DNA from: Hyphomicrobium_B sp001006785
GTDB taxonomy: Bacteria > Pseudomonadota > Alphaproteobacteria > Rhizobiales > Hyphomicrobiaceae
Direction: 5' to 3'
Assembly: GCF_001006785.1 (NCBI RefSeq)
Contig: NZ_CDHO01000003.1
Location: 620,001-684,000, forward strand
Length of the DNA stretch: 64,000 nt
Shown here piece after piece: positions 17,005-25,621 of this stretch. The translations under genes were made by a program, and so were the position numbers. Below the pieces are notes generated by a model. That model worked only from the letters and a program-made list of their open reading frames with translations, had not been told where the DNA came from and did not search any database. Each line of letters opens with the position of its first letter. Positions within the stretch are counted from its first letter, which is position 1.

Positions 17005-18243
17005 ATGGAAAACCGCCACACCTCCGTCAACCCGATGCGCATCGCGCTTTTATTCCGCAGCTACGGACCGTATCACTTGGCGCGCCTCACCGATCTCCGG
17101 CGTCGCGCGTCGGTTTTGGCGCTCGAATTCACGGACGTCGACAGCGAATATGACTGGCGCGTATCGGAAGAAAAGAAAAGCGCCGGCGTCGTCTCGCTAG
17201 CGAAACGCCAAGACAGTCACGCGCAAAGCTTGACGGCCTTGGACGGCTGGCTGAAGACATTCTCGCCCGATGTTGTCGCCATTCCCGGTTATGCCGAACC
17301 GCTCGCACTGCTGGCAGCATGCCTCTGCCAAGGAAGTGGCATTCCGGCGCTCCTGATGAGCGACTCTCACAATCTCAACGATCAGAGAAATCCCATCCGC
17401 GAATCTCTGAAGCGCCGGGTATTGTCCCTCTTCCATTCCGCACTCGTCGCGGGCACACCGCAGAAGGACTACCTCGCCGGATTGGGCTTTCCGTCGCGCC
17501 GGATTTCGCTCGGATATGATGTTGTCGACAACAGCCATTTCTCAAGCGTCGGAATGCTGCACGAGACTCAAAGCATAAGCAGCAATCTCGTTCGCCCCCG
17601 TTTCCTGTGCTGCTCACGTCTCATCGAAGGCAAGAATATCAACCTTCTGATCAACGCTTACCGCCGCTATCGCGACATGGCCGGGGACGACGCCTGGCAC
17701 CTCACGATTGCAGGCGATGGCCCGCTCTACGCAACGATCGCGCGCCGCATCGCGGAATTGTGTCTGACCGAGCACGTACATCTGGCCGGTCGCGCATCCT
17801 ACGAAGATTTGCCCGCGCTTTACGCCGCCGCTGGCGCTTTTGTCTTTCCAAGTCTCACTGAAACATGGGGCCTCGTCATCAACGAAGCGATGGCTGCAGG
17901 CTTGCCCGTTCTCGTATCGAAAGCCGTCGGATGTCATCGCGACCTCGTGCAGGACGGAGTCAACGGCCACGTCTTCGATCCCGCCGATACGGCGCAGCTT
18001 GCGATGCTGCTGGACGATATCGCGACGACTCCGAAGCGGCAGGCGATGGGCGAAGCAAGTCTTCGCATAATCCGCGATTGGGACCTGGATAGATTCTCCT
18101 CGGGGATGATCGAAGCAGCAGTGGCCGCCTATCCTCTTCGCTCGAGACGAAGATCGAGCGCCGCTGTCGCTCTCGCAACCGCACTCTCTTATCGCGCACA
18201 CCGCGCCTCGAGCAATCCGCGCCGCACGATCCAGCCGGAATGA
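17005..18243 (+). CDS. Family 4 glycosyltransferase
   Basis: ATG 17005, 2 bp after the polymerase stop, is preferred to an in-frame ATG inside that gene; a second ATG ten codons on (17035) would start at MRIALLFRSYGPYH. The 412-residue protein has the GT4 donor domain: LCCSRLIEGKNINLLINAY, GDGPLYATIARRI, and FPSLTETWGLVINEAMAAGLP with the conserved E-x7-E. The C-terminal tail is Arg-rich. The next glycosyltransferase overlaps by 4 bp. Confidence 0.83.
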   Translation: MENRHTSVNPMRIALLFRSYGPYHLARLTDLRRRASVLALEFTDVDSEYDWRVSEEKKSAGVVSLAKRQDSHAQSLTALDGWLKTFSPDVVAIPGYAEPLALLAACLCQGSGIPALLMSDSHNLNDQRNPIRESLKRRVLSLFHSALVAGTPQKDYLAGLGFPSRRISLGYDVVDNSHFSSVGMLHETQSISSNLVRPRFLCCSRLIEGKNINLLINAYRRYRDMAGDDAWHLTIAGDGPLYATIARRIAELCLTEHVHLAGRASYEDLPALYAAAGAFVFPSLTETWGLVINEAMAAGLPVLVSKAVGCHRDLVQDGVNGHVFDPADTAQLAMLLDDIATTPKRQAMGEASLRIIRDWDLDRFSSGMIEAAVAAYPLRSRRRSSAAVALATALSYRAHRASSNPRRTIQPE

Positions 18244-19400
18244 AGGCCGCTCTTGTAACCTCCTCACTGTCGCAGGCTGGCGGCGGCGTATCCGCCGTCG
18301 TCGAAGACTTGTCGCGCGCCTTGCTCGCCGTCGTTCCGGACGTGCGCGTAATCGGCTTGCGCGACGCGCAATGGCCGATCAAATCCGCCGAATGGAATGG
18401 CGCGCCCGCCTCGGCACTCGCAGTTCGCGGACCGTCCGCACTCGGATACGCACCGGCCGCGCTCGCGCGCTTGAAGGACATCGACGCGGCGATCGTTCAT
18501 ACGCATGGCCTGTGGACGTATCCGTCGCGCGCGGTCTCGCTTTGGGCCTCACGAACGCGTCGACCCTACATCGTCTCACCGCACGGCATGCTCGACACCT
18601 GGGCTCTAAGTCATTCGCGATGGAAAAAAGCCATTGCGGCTCGCCTCTACGAAAACGCTCACCTACGCGGCGCAGCCTGCCTGCACGCCCTGTGTGAAGC
18701 GGAAGCCCAAAGCATCCGCAGCCTGGGATTCAGAAACCCAATCGCCGTCATTCCCAACGGCGTCGCGCTGCCGTTGCCTTCCGGTGCCGCTGCGCTTCGG
18801 CCGTGGGGCGCGCGAGTTCCAGCTGGTGCGAAGGTCATGCTGTTTCTCGGGCGCCTGCACCCGAAAAAGAATCTGACGGCTCTGATCGATGCCTGGCCCA
18901 AGCACGAATTGAACGATTGGCATCTCGTGATCGCAGGATGGGATCAGGTCGGTTACAGCCAAATTATCGCAAACAAAATTGATCAGCGATGCCTCACCGA
19001 TCGCATCCATCTCGTCGGCTCGCTTTTCGGTGTCGATAAAGAGACTGCGTTCAGGCGCGCCGACGCCTTCGTGCTGCCGTCGCTGAGCGAAGGCGTACCG
19101 ATGGCGGTGCTAGAGGCATGGTCTTATGGGCTGCCTGTGCTGAAAACCGATGCCTGCAATCTGCACGAAGGCTTCTCCGCAATGGCCGCCGAGCGCCTTT
19201 CGCTAGATCCGCTCGACATGGCGAATGACCTGTCGCGCTTTTTGACCTCGCAGCCTGCCGAATTGCAGCAAATGGGACGCAACGGACGCGCGCTCGTAGA
19301 GCGACAGTTCAGCTGGAGCGCCGCGGCCGAGAAATTCCTCGCCGTCTACGAATGGCTCGTGAACGGCGCCGAACGTCCGGCGAGCGTACAAGTCTCATGA
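18240..19400 (+). CDS. Family 4 glycosyltransferase
   Basis: The 386-residue enzyme begins MKAALVTSSLSQAGGGVSAV, a typical GT4 acceptor loop. It has HTHGLWTYPSRA, a SPHGMLDTWAL segment seen in GT4 enzymes of exopolysaccharide clusters, VIPNGVALP at the domain junction, and FLGRLHPKKNLTALIDAW. The donor site is LPSLSEGVPMAVLEAWSYGLP. It overlaps its neighbours by ATGA at both ends. The next gene encodes an acetyltransferase, so the sugar added here may be the one that is acetylated (inference). Confidence 0.85.
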   Translation: MKAALVTSSLSQAGGGVSAVVEDLSRALLAVVPDVRVIGLRDAQWPIKSAEWNGAPASALAVRGPSALGYAPAALARLKDIDAAIVHTHGLWTYPSRAVSLWASRTRRPYIVSPHGMLDTWALSHSRWKKAIAARLYENAHLRGAACLHALCEAEAQSIRSLGFRNPIAVIPNGVALPLPSGAAALRPWGARVPAGAKVMLFLGRLHPKKNLTALIDAWPKHELNDWHLVIAGWDQVGYSQIIANKIDQRCLTDRIHLVGSLFGVDKETAFRRADAFVLPSLSEGVPMAVLEAWSYGLPVLKTDACNLHEGFSAMAAERLSLDPLDMANDLSRFLTSQPAELQQMGRNGRALVERQFSWSAAAEKFLAVYEWLVNGAERPASVQVS

Positions 19401-19972
19401 AACCTCGCGACGTGCGGCTCGATACATACGATCGCAAATCATTCGACCGTGGCCGCCCGCGATGGATCGAAGCGCTATGGCTTGTCGTCGAATGCCTTCT
19501 CGTCAGCTCACCGCTTCCCGGAGCAGCACATCGTCGATGGCTGCTGCGTTTGTTCGGCGCGCGCATTGGAAACGGCGTCGACATCAAGCCGCGCGTTCGC
19601 GTTAAATTTCCTTGGAAACTGACCGTCGGCGACGACAGTTGGATCGGAGAGGGCGTTTGGATCGACAATCTCGCGGATGTGAAAATCGGCTCGCATTGTT
19701 GCATATCACAAGCCGCTTACCTTTGCACCGGAAGCCACGACTGGAGCAAGCCAAGCTTCGACCTCATCACAGCGCCGATCAACATCGAAGACGAAAGCTG
19801 GATCTGCGCGCGAAGCATCGTTGGCCCCGGCGTCGCGACCGGCGAGGGCAGCGTCCTCGCTTTGGGCAGTGTCGCGACACGCGATCTCGCGTCGTGGTCT
19901 ATTTACTCCGGAGTTCCGGCGGTACGGATCAAGACGCGCTCCGCTTTGGCAAAGGAAGCCGATCACTCTTGA
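19397..19972 (+). CDS. WcaF-like hexapeptide-repeat acetyltransferase
   Basis: The start at ATG 19397 overlaps the previous stop. The 191-residue product has left-handed beta-helix hexapeptide repeats (IGNGVDIKPRVRVKFP, IGEGVWIDNLADVKIG, VGPGVATGEGSVLALG). It also has the TGSHDW segment whose His is the likely catalytic base. This layout is that of colanic-acid-type O-acetyltransferases (WcaF), which decorate exopolysaccharide sugars using acetyl-CoA. The N-terminal 50 residues include a short amphipathic or membrane-associated stretch (LWLVVECLLVSSPLPG). Confidence 0.82.
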   Translation: MKPRDVRLDTYDRKSFDRGRPRWIEALWLVVECLLVSSPLPGAAHRRWLLRLFGARIGNGVDIKPRVRVKFPWKLTVGDDSWIGEGVWIDNLADVKIGSHCCISQAAYLCTGSHDWSKPSFDLITAPINIEDESWICARSIVGPGVATGEGSVLALGSVATRDLASWSIYSGVPAVRIKTRSALAKEADHS

Positions 19973-20020
19973 CGTGCCTCCTTCAGTCCATGCACGGTGT
20001 TTCGAAACGGAAGGCTGCGC

Positions 20021-20815
20021 ATGTTTCACGCCGTCTCGAAAATTGTATCCTTCTTCGCACAACCGTCGAGCCTCGCCGTTCTTCTCATCGCGGCGGGCTT
20101 CATGCTCTATCGGTTTCGACCGTCTGCAGCACGCTGGCCAATCGCGTTGGGATTTAGCTGGCTCGCTGTTGCCGGATTTCTTCCTCTCGGCAATGCGCTC
20201 GTCCTTCCCTTGGAACAACGCTTCGAGCAGCGCCAGCCACTACTGCCCGATGGTCATCTGACAGGCATCATCGTTCTCGGCGGATTCGAAGACGGGTGGG
20301 TGACGTCAAATCGCGGCGGTCTCGCAATCAACGAGTCTGCGGAGCGCCTCACCGAAGCCGTTCGCATCGCACGCCAGCGTCCTGAACTAAAAATCGTCTT
20401 CACTGGCGGCGTCGGCGACCTGTTCGGCGGCTTCGAGGCAAGCGAAGCAATCCGGCAATATGTCGTCGACACCGGCATCGCACCGGAGCGCGTCATCATC
20501 GAGAACGGTTCTCGCGACACCTACGAGAATGCTGTCTTGACCCGCCAAACGCTCAATTTAGCGCCGGACGACCGCTGGCTGCTGGTGACATCCGCATATC
20601 ACATGCCGCGCGCCGTCGGCGCGTTTCGCCAAGCAGGATTGAACATCTCGCCGTTCCCCGTCGATTTCCGCACGCGCGACGCCGGTGACATTCTCCGCTT
20701 TCCGATCAGCGTCGCAGCAGGTCTGCAGCGCGCCGATCTAGCAGTAAGAGAATGGATCGGCTTAGTCGTCTACCGCGTTGCCGGTCGCAGCTCGGCAGTC
20801 TTCCCTGCGCCGTAA
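20021..20815 (+). CDS. YdcF/SanA family membrane protein (DUF218)
   Basis: The start at ATG 20021 is supported by GGAAGG 7 bp upstream; a GTG 24 bp earlier is weaker. Two N-terminal membrane helices (residues about 9-25 and 35-55) precede a DUF218 domain. That domain opens IIVLGGFEDGWV and contains VFTGGVGDLFGG, ENGSRDTYENAVLT and LLVTSAYHMPRAVGAF, the usual conserved patches. Members such as ElyC/SanA affect envelope integrity and undecaprenyl-phosphate use. Its place inside this cluster fits a role in lipid-carrier or polymer handling, but the biochemical activity is not established. Confidence 0.78.
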   Translation: MFHAVSKIVSFFAQPSSLAVLLIAAGFMLYRFRPSAARWPIALGFSWLAVAGFLPLGNALVLPLEQRFEQRQPLLPDGHLTGIIVLGGFEDGWVTSNRGGLAINESAERLTEAVRIARQRPELKIVFTGGVGDLFGGFEASEAIRQYVVDTGIAPERVIIENGSRDTYENAVLTRQTLNLAPDDRWLLVTSAYHMPRAVGAFRQAGLNISPFPVDFRTRDAGDILRFPISVAAGLQRADLAVREWIGLVVYRVAGRSSAVFPAP

Positions 20816-20865
20816 AGCGCGAAACCCACCGAAAATTTGAAACTTCACAACACGCGGAGCGAGCT

Positions 20866-22173
20866 TTGCGCGCGATCTTCATCAATCGTTTCTTTCATCC
20901 TGACCATTCTGCAACCAGTCAGATGTTGTCGGATCTCGCCTTTGGCTTAGCGCAGGACGGCATCGAGGTAACCGTCATCACGAGCCGCCTGCATTACGAC
21001 CGCAATGATAGAAAGCTCACGGCGCGTGAGACGATCTCCGGCGTCGACGTTCACCGGATCTGGACAACGCGTTTCGGCCGTTCGCGACTGAAACTTCGCG
21101 CAATCGATTATCTGACGTTCTATATCAGCGCAGCTTGGACTCTTTTACGGGTTGCGGCGCGCGGCGACGTCGTCGTCGCGATGACCGACCCTCCAATGCT
21201 TTCCGTCATCGCCGCACCTATCGTAAAAATGCGCGGCGCGCGCCTGGTAAACTGGCTACAAGACCTTTTTCCGGAAGTCGCCGACGCGCTTTGTTCGGGC
21301 GGCAAGCTGAGTGCCGTCCTGCTCCGTAGCCTTCGCAAACTGCGAAATATTTCGCTGCGCCAAGCGGACATGAATGTCGCCATCGGCGAGTTGATGGCCG
21401 AACGCCTTCGGCGATCTGACATACCGGCGGAACGCCTCTGCGTGCGTCATAATTGGGCCGATTGCAAAGCCGTCACGCCGATCGCACCGCACGATAATCC
21501 ACTGCGCGCCGAATGGAACCTCGGGAACGATTTCGTCGTAGGCTATTCCGGAAATCTCGGACGAGCGCATGAGTTCGAGCCAATCCTTACCGCGATCCAA
21601 ACGGTCGAACACGATAATCGTTCAACGCATCCGTCGATACGCTGGCTGTTCATCGGCGGTGGCCACGCGTTCGAGCGCCTCAAAGGAGAAGTCGACAAGC
21701 GCGGATTGACGTCCGTCGTGTTTCGTCCTTACCAGCCGCGACCGCAGCTTGCTCAAAGCCTGTCCGCGGCCGACATTCACATCGTGACCCTGAAGCCGGA
21801 GCTCGAGGGGCTGATCGTGCCAAGCAAGTTCTATGGCACCGCGGCTGCGGGCCGGCCTGTTCTCTTCATCGGCGCGTCCGGGGGAGAAATCGACCGACTG
21901 ACGAAACAGCACAACTGCGGACAGACGGTAGCGAACGACGACGGTGAGGCACTCGCGCATGCTGTCCTCGCATTGTCGCGCGATCCGCAGCTTACCTCGC
22001 GAATGGGCAATAACGCACGACACGCCTGCGAAGATTTTTATGATAAATCCATCGCGATCCAAGGCTGGGCACGCATGCTTCGCGGTCTCTCCGTCACTAA
22101 AGAAATGCCCAGCGCGGCCGAGGAAGACCAAACATTTCGTACGGAGATCACAGACACTGTTCTGACGGAATAA
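20866..22173 (+). CDS. WbuB-like family 4 glycosyltransferase
   Basis: The conserved domain begins LRAIFINRFFHPDHSATSQ, so TTG 20866 with CGGAGCGA upstream is chosen over an in-frame ATG at 20752 that lies inside the previous gene. The acceptor half has the WbuB-like features: VTVITSRLHYD, GVDVHRIWTTRFG, a membrane-associating helical hairpin and LVNWLQDLFPEVADAL. The donor domain includes VGYSGNLGRAHEFEPIL and PSKFYGTAAAGRPVLFIG. WbuB-type enzymes transfer amino-sugars or fucosamine-like residues in O-antigen synthesis. This is the last gene of the operon and faces the NusG-like gene. Confidence 0.8.
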   Translation: MRAIFINRFFHPDHSATSQMLSDLAFGLAQDGIEVTVITSRLHYDRNDRKLTARETISGVDVHRIWTTRFGRSRLKLRAIDYLTFYISAAWTLLRVAARGDVVVAMTDPPMLSVIAAPIVKMRGARLVNWLQDLFPEVADALCSGGKLSAVLLRSLRKLRNISLRQADMNVAIGELMAERLRRSDIPAERLCVRHNWADCKAVTPIAPHDNPLRAEWNLGNDFVVGYSGNLGRAHEFEPILTAIQTVEHDNRSTHPSIRWLFIGGGHAFERLKGEVDKRGLTSVVFRPYQPRPQLAQSLSAADIHIVTLKPELEGLIVPSKFYGTAAAGRPVLFIGASGGEIDRLTKQHNCGQTVANDDGEALAHAVLALSRDPQLTSRMGNNARHACEDFYDKSIAIQGWARMLRGLSVTKEMPSAAEEDQTFRTEITDTVLTE

Positions 22174-22202
22174 CTTTGCTTCGTACAAGGCAACCTGCAT
22201 TC

Positions 22203-22223
22203 GCGCCAACCTAAAGCTGGCGC
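22203..22223. terminator. Hairpin between convergent genes
   Basis: GCGCCA (22203-22208) and TGGCGC (22218-22223) form a 6-bp stem with a 9-nt loop in the 49-bp gap between the last glycosyltransferase and the NusG-like gene. It could end transcripts from both sides. There is no clear T-run, so termination strength is uncertain. Confidence 0.4.
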
Positions 22224-22750
22224 TAGCAGGTAGAAAGCTGCTCTTCCAGAACCGTAATCTTCGTTTGACGGTTCAAGAGCGTCATCAGAACGACGAGACG
22301 ATCCTTATCGCAGAGTTCAACGATCTCGGCTGCGATCCCATCGAACGGCCCTCGCGCAAATCGTACGGTCTGTCCGATTTCACGCTGAGACTCCGCACGC
22401 ACGATGACACCGTCTTTTTCGCGCGCTTTCAGAGCGTCGATAATTGCGCCATCGAGCCGGCTAGGTTCGTCACCGTTGCGCACAATGCTCCGGATACCGA
22501 CCGTCGATAAAATCGGACGCCAACGCATGTCGGGCGCTGTCCACCGCGCGAACAGATAGCCCGGGAAAAGCGGCGCTAGACACTCGCGGCTCACCCGAGC
22601 GTGCCGCGTCGTCTTTCGAATGACAGGCGCATAGACCTCATAGCCCTGCTTTTTCAGATTGCTCGCCGCCACAAACTCGCGGTGAGCCTGCGCGTTCACC
22701 ACGACCCAGCAGGGCTTCCATTCCACACCATCAACGCCGCCGATCGACAT
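22223..22750 (-). CDS. NusG/RfaH-like transcription antiterminator
   Basis: The 175-residue product has an NGN domain. It opens WKPCWVVVNAQAHREFVAASNL and contains the SRECLAPLFPGYLFARW motif typical of NusG paralogues (RfaH, LoaP, UpxY). A C-terminal KOW-like segment follows (IGQTVRFARGPFDGIAAEI). ATG 22750 is preferred; ATG 22774 would add eight residues. Such paralogues bind RNA polymerase at specific leader sequences and let it read through long polysaccharide operons. It stands convergent to the end of the 21-kb exopolysaccharide region. Its leader shares AGTGTTAGTCCT with the leader before the flippase, suggesting a dedicated regulator of that operon, possibly autoregulated. Confidence 0.85.
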   Translation of the reverse strand: MSIGGVDGVEWKPCWVVVNAQAHREFVAASNLKKQGYEVYAPVIRKTTRHARVSRECLAPLFPGYLFARWTAPDMRWRPILSTVGIRSIVRNGDEPSRLDGAIIDALKAREKDGVIVRAESQREIGQTVRFARGPFDGIAAEIVELCDKDRLVVLMTLLNRQTKITVLEEQLSTC

Positions 22751-22783
22751 CCAAGCAGGACCTCGCAATCGCATTCCAGCATT

Positions 22784-22795
22784 AGGACTAACACT
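22784..22795 (-). promoter_or_regulatory. 12-bp element shared with the flippase-operon leader
   Basis: Read on the minus strand this is AGTGTTAGTCCT, identical to 6615-6626. It lies about 35 bp before the NusG-like start and 6 bp downstream of the predicted -10, so it would sit at the very 5' end of the transcript. Function is inferred only from the match. Confidence 0.45.
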
Positions 22796-22800
22796 AAAAT

Positions 22801-22829
22801 GCTATACTGATAAGACTCAGTCGGATCAA
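22801..22829 (-). promoter_or_regulatory. Predicted sigma70-type promoter of the NusG-like gene
   Basis: On the minus strand TTGATC (22829-22824) and TATAGC (22806-22801) are separated by 17 bp. The start of transcription would fall near 22795, just at the shared 12-bp element. Confidence 0.5.
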
Positions 22830-22923
22830 ATCCACAGCCAGGATGATACGCCCCGCTGTGCCCCGAAGAGAACGCGAGGCGGCCGCACTTACATAGATGG
22901 TCCGCCTCACGACACACGAACGT

Positions 22924-24555
22924 TTAGCCCGCGTTCTCAGCGCCTCGCTGCAGCAGATATGCCGCCACGTCCTCGGAGAACCGCCTGCGTTTGCCAGCGA
23001 CGACGACACAATCGGGATCTTCGTTATCTGGTTGCGCTCCAGGCATTCCGTACGCGACGAGCGCCTCGGCGCATCCAACCCAGTCGCCGTCGTCAAGCGG
23101 CTGGTTCCACGACGCCCAGCTTAGCGTCCCGCATACGTTGTCTCCAAAACCGTGTTCCTCGGTCCATGAAGCACCACACGCGAGAAGCTGCCGCGCCATC
23201 GCAGCGTCGCCGCGAAACACCGCGTGATTGAGAGCGCTGGCGTTCCAGTCACCACCGCGCATCGTGATCGGCCAGCCGAGTTCAGCCATCAGCGCGACAG
23301 GCCCTGAGCAGCCCGCAGCAGCGAGCTCCGGAAGCATTTTGAGCTGAGTGTCTTCGAGAGCGGCAGGAAGATCGGGCCTCCGCGCTCTGATGCGCCGCGC
23401 CTCCTCTGCATCATTGCGCGCGCAGGACGCCATGAACTGCTCATCTTCACTCAAATCTGAAGCAGCGCCCGCTGCCTTGAGCGCGGCGGCCACATCCGGC
23501 AACCCGTATCTCAACGCTTGCACATAAGCGCTGACGCCGTCCTTCGTTTGAACTGCCGGATCGACACCCGCCGCGAGCAAAGCCTTAATATGAGCAGGTG
23601 AGCGGCGGCGACGGATTGCCCAGAACAGCAGTCGCCCGCCTTTCAACTCGTCCGTTCCTTCCGCGTGCGATAACAGCAGCTTGAACGTGTCGAGATCGTC
23701 GAAGTCGAGGCTGCGAAAAAGCGCGTTCGTGCCGGTGACGGTCGCCCCAAATTCGAGCAGCAGAGGCGTGCAGACGGGCTTGTCCAGCGAGTGATAGAGG
23801 GACTCCCCATCGTTCGGATTAGCGCCCGCAGCCAGAAGCCGCCGCGTTAGATCGAAATCGAAATTCACGCCCGCCGCGCCGTGAAGCGCGGAAACACGCC
23901 ACGCCTGGGGAGGCGCATCAGCGACGCTTGCGGAATTCTTGCTGACACTCAGATTGATGTCAGCCCCGGCATCGAGCAGCAGATCGACAACCTTGTGAAG
24001 CCCATCGCGATACTCGGGAACGCGCAGAAAACTGGAGTGCGTCGCGGCGATGAGAGGCGTCAAACCCAAAGGTCCACCGACGCGATTGACCCACGACGGA
24101 TCGCCTTCCAGCTGGCGGCGAACCAACGCCGCATCTCCGGCTGCACACGCGATCCAAGGGTCACGCGCGGGCAGATCGGGATGCTCCGTCAGCAGCCGCG
24201 ACGCCGCTTGCGGCCTAGCGCGGTTCGTACCGTCCGCAAGATCCTCGGCATAGACCAACCGGCAAAAAGCCTTCGCCAGAATTGCGGGATCGCCTTCTGA
24301 CGAACGCCGCGCATCGACGTAAGCCTTGAGATCGGTCCATGAGTCAAAGCCGTACTCACGCGCGATGCACGACTGGGCATCGTGCAGGCGCAAATTCAAC
24401 CTGCTGACAGATGCTGGATCGCGCCCTGCCGCGAGCGGCAACGCGTTGCGAAAGCGCGCGACGGCGTCCGGAGCGGCGCGCCGGAAGTCCGCAAGCAGGT
24501 CTTTCGCCTGCCGCTTCAGGTGATCGATATCGGGTCTGCTGGGAAGCGACTTCAT
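22924..24555 (-). CDS. Ankyrin-repeat protein
   Basis: ATG 24555 is supported by GGAGGT six bases upstream; an in-frame ATG at 24591 has no such site. The 543-residue protein starts with a helical region (IDHLKRQAKDLLADFRRAAP) and a REYGFDSWTDLKAYV motif found at the N-terminus of many bacterial ankyrin proteins. Multiple ankyrin repeats follow (for example GLTPLIAATHSSF, VSALHGAAGVNFDFDLTRRLLAAGANPNDGE, ALNHAVFRGDAAMARQLLACGASW). No signal peptide is visible, so it is probably cytosolic. Ankyrin repeats mediate protein contacts; the partner is unknown. It has no operon partners: the NusG-like gene downstream has its own promoter. Confidence 0.8.
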   Translation of the reverse strand: MKSLPSRPDIDHLKRQAKDLLADFRRAAPDAVARFRNALPLAAGRDPASVSRLNLRLHDAQSCIAREYGFDSWTDLKAYVDARRSSEGDPAILAKAFCRLVYAEDLADGTNRARPQAASRLLTEHPDLPARDPWIACAAGDAALVRRQLEGDPSWVNRVGGPLGLTPLIAATHSSFLRVPEYRDGLHKVVDLLLDAGADINLSVSKNSASVADAPPQAWRVSALHGAAGVNFDFDLTRRLLAAGANPNDGESLYHSLDKPVCTPLLLEFGATVTGTNALFRSLDFDDLDTFKLLLSHAEGTDELKGGRLLFWAIRRRRSPAHIKALLAAGVDPAVQTKDGVSAYVQALRYGLPDVAAALKAAGAASDLSEDEQFMASCARNDAEEARRIRARRPDLPAALEDTQLKMLPELAAAGCSGPVALMAELGWPITMRGGDWNASALNHAVFRGDAAMARQLLACGASWTEEHGFGDNVCGTLSWASWNQPLDDGDWVGCAEALVAYGMPGAQPDNEDPDCVVVAGKRRRFSEDVAAYLLQRGAENAG

Positions 24556-25078
24556 AAATACCTCCGTGCATATGACGCCGAAGACTCGCAACTCGGCTGC
24601 ACAAAGGCTGGAGAGGTATCAAGCATTCAGAGCAAGTGGGCTATGCCCTTCCCGCGAGTCCGGATGCGGCTTGCCCGCTCACGAGAAGCTATTTCGGCGC
24701 GCTCCCCAAGTCAAATGCTCGCAGCGGCCGGACATCGCGCCCGATCCCGCGGAAACACACTGTCCGGGTTGTCGAACGTGGAACCCGGCGGCCTGACAGC
24801 GGCAGCGACACGCGTGGTCTTCGCGCAGGCAGCGTCGCGGCCCAGGGGCATTGGAAAAGCCGACGCTCGATTCAGCACAGCGATTCGAAATCACAATTTC
24901 TCGGTTCAAATTAATTGACGACTATCGTCAATTAATTGAGCCCAGCCGTCAATTTTCGATCGGCGAATATCTGCACAGTTAGAAAAAGTATGCGGCAAAT
25001 ATGGAATTTTCGTCATTCCGGCTAGTCGTATTCGACGCGCATCTTGACTTCGACACTTTCAATAGCCACCCTTTCGCC
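24556..25078. other. Intergenic region upstream of the metal-efflux operon
   Basis: This 520-bp stretch between the divergent ankyrin and metal-efflux genes holds no gene with recognisable features. The open frames across it look like by-products of high GC. It changes to AT-rich sequence from about 24890, where the operator-like palindrome at 24909-24937 lies, followed by the presumed promoter of the rightward operon. Confidence 0.5.
24909..24937. promoter_or_regulatory. 13-bp-arm palindrome, probable operator of the metal-efflux operon
   Basis: AATTAATTGACGA (24909-24921), spacer CTA, and TCGTCAATTAATT (24925-24937) form a perfect inverted repeat. A further half-site-like CGTCAATT follows about ten bases on. 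It lies about 140 bp before the first small gene of the RND metal-efflux operon. The form suits a dimeric repressor or activator; no matching regulator gene is adjacent. Confidence 0.6.
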
Positions 25079-25501
25079 ATGGCAACCGTGATACAAAACA
25101 ACCGCGGCTCGAGGAGCGTTACATCCGCTCTCCGATTGCGCGTGTCGCGAGCCAGAAACTTTTTTAAAGCATTGCTGGTCTGCATCCTCGCTCTGGCCCC
25201 CTTGCCAGCTGCGTCGGCGCATACGTCGCATTTTTCTGTAGATCGTCACTCGAACATTGGGACGTCCGCCAGCCTGTCTGGTGACAAGACCAATTCTGAC
25301 GCCGGGGCTGGACTGCTTGGCGGCTTAGAGCACCACGCTTGCAGCTCGCCGTGCCTTTCGACACCGCACTTGCGATCTTACTACGTTGTCGCGTCGTTCG
25401 AGGGAGCGCGCATTCGCTACCCAATTTATGCGGACGCCGATCGCGCGTCGTTTAAACCAGATCCCCTGCGAAAACCGCCTCGCTCGACCTATAGCGCCTA
25501 A
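25079..25501 (+). CDS. Small secreted protein heading the CzcBA operon, unknown family
   Basis: ATG 25079 is preferred to the upstream ATG 25001, giving 140 residues. The N-terminus has basic residues, then a hydrophobic stretch and PAASAHTS cleavage-like site (FFKALLVCILALAPLPAASA), so export is likely. The mature chain contains His and Cys in the patch GLEHHACSSPCLSTPHL that could bind metal, and a Pro/Arg-rich end. I do not recognise the family. It lies 120 bp before the CzcB-like adaptor and after a strong palindrome, so it is probably the first gene of that metal-responsive operon. Confidence 0.55.
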   Translation: MATVIQNNRGSRSVTSALRLRVSRARNFFKALLVCILALAPLPAASAHTSHFSVDRHSNIGTSASLSGDKTNSDAGAGLLGGLEHHACSSPCLSTPHLRSYYVVASFEGARIRYPIYADADRASFKPDPLRKPPRSTYSA

Positions 25502-25621
25502 GCGCTCGGCTTCGCGCATTGCGCTTTTGCGCGAGCCTTTCTCACCCCCAATTCATTGATGAACTGAAGCTTGAACGTGCGCTTTTCTGAGCGTCGCGTT
25601 CCGTACGGATTGTTCCGCCGA

